DNA of 64,000 nt from the NCBI GenBank assembly GCA_021325235.1, contig JAJPHN010000032.1, positions 124,001 to 188,000 on the forward strand. Reading direction: 5' to 3'. The stretch is from Terriglobia bacterium (GTDB taxonomy: Bacteria; Acidobacteriota; Terriglobia; Bryobacterales; Bryobacteraceae). A program made the position numbers and the translations under genes. This document shows positions 63,957 through 64,000 of this stretch, piece by piece (the stretch's first letter is position 1; every line of letters begins with the position of its first letter). A model generated the notes under the pieces. The model searched no databases. It worked only from the letters and a program-made list of their open reading frames with translations, and had not been told where the DNA came from.

Positions 63957-64000
63957 TGACCGCTAACCGCTCCTTTTAGTCGCGGCTCAGTTAGCTCGGC

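Larger units (their letters stand above)
62418..63975 (+). repeat. Four tandem units of about 378-399 bp from the isomerase 3' end
   Basis: The conserved block is 364-365 bp, starting at 62418 (inside the intact gene), 62817, 63195 and 63593. Spacers hold either a long (GAGATCGTGAGAGGCATTCGG plus TGACCGCTCCTTTT, after blocks 1 and 3) or a short (AATGACCGCTCCTTTT, after blocks 2 and 4) form. Blocks 3 and 4 each lost one base. Confidence 0.9.

Overview
The window is GC-rich, densely coded bacterial DNA. It most resembles Acidobacteriota, probably a Bryobacter/Solibacter-type soil lineage. That placement rests on the gene mix: TonB receptors and secreted proteins with N-terminal carboxypeptidase-regulatory-like folds, an ASPIC/UnbV protein beside a TPR multihaem cytochrome, a membrane Ser/Thr kinase with periplasmic TPRs, many TTG/GTG starts and futalosine-type menaquinone genes. 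No rRNA or tRNA gene, transposase, phage gene or CRISPR array was seen.

Layout. 1-3.2 kb: the tail of an Ig-like repeat protein, larB on the minus strand, then a prenyltransferase plus mqnE pair for menaquinone. 3.2-8.5 kb: a promoter and cobalamin riboswitch feed a BtuB-like receptor, which converges on a second TonB receptor preceded by a small Cys/His-rich secreted protein. 8.6-14.4 kb: a secreted TPR protein faces a three-gene minus-strand operon of pentahaem cytochrome-TPR, ASPIC/UnbV protein and small secreted protein. 14.5-22.5 kb: a nitrobindin-like protein, then a TetR regulator divergent from an RND pump-adaptor-outer-membrane-factor operon, with a large inverted repeat over the shared promoter. 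22.5-27.5 kb: a mini flagellar-rod-like protein and a secretin-N-like secreted protein, a PPK2 polyphosphate kinase, a regulatory-like-domain protein and a photolyase. 27.6-43 kb: a TPR Ser/Thr kinase and a two-partner secretion system made of a ~3700-residue exoprotein with about 33 YDG-type repeats and its overlapping TpsB transporter. 43-53.4 kb: a Pnkp-like kinase-phosphatase without ligase domain, a cNMP-domain thioredoxin-reductase-like flavoprotein, and a coupled RraA-like/adaptor/RND/TolC operon. 53-59 kb: a TetR/FAD-monooxygenase divergent pair around a near-perfect operator, proline dehydrogenase, a small membrane protein and a class A penicillin-binding protein. 59-64 kb: two TPR proteins (one apparently a CTG-initiated lipoprotein), a hypothetical protein, and a sugar-phosphate-isomerase-like gene whose 3' half is repeated in three further decaying tandem copies.

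How the genes fit together. Much of the window concerns the cell envelope: TonB uptake, two tripartite efflux systems, two-partner secretion, a peptidoglycan synthase and periplasmic TPR or cytochrome proteins. The points most worth following are the decaying isomerase array, the long uniform block of repeats in the TpsA protein, the substituted active sites of the Pnkp-like and TrxR-like proteins, the mini-rod/secretin-like pair, the CTG-start lipoprotein and the two TetR operators. Functions are inferred from motifs read by eye; no database search was possible.
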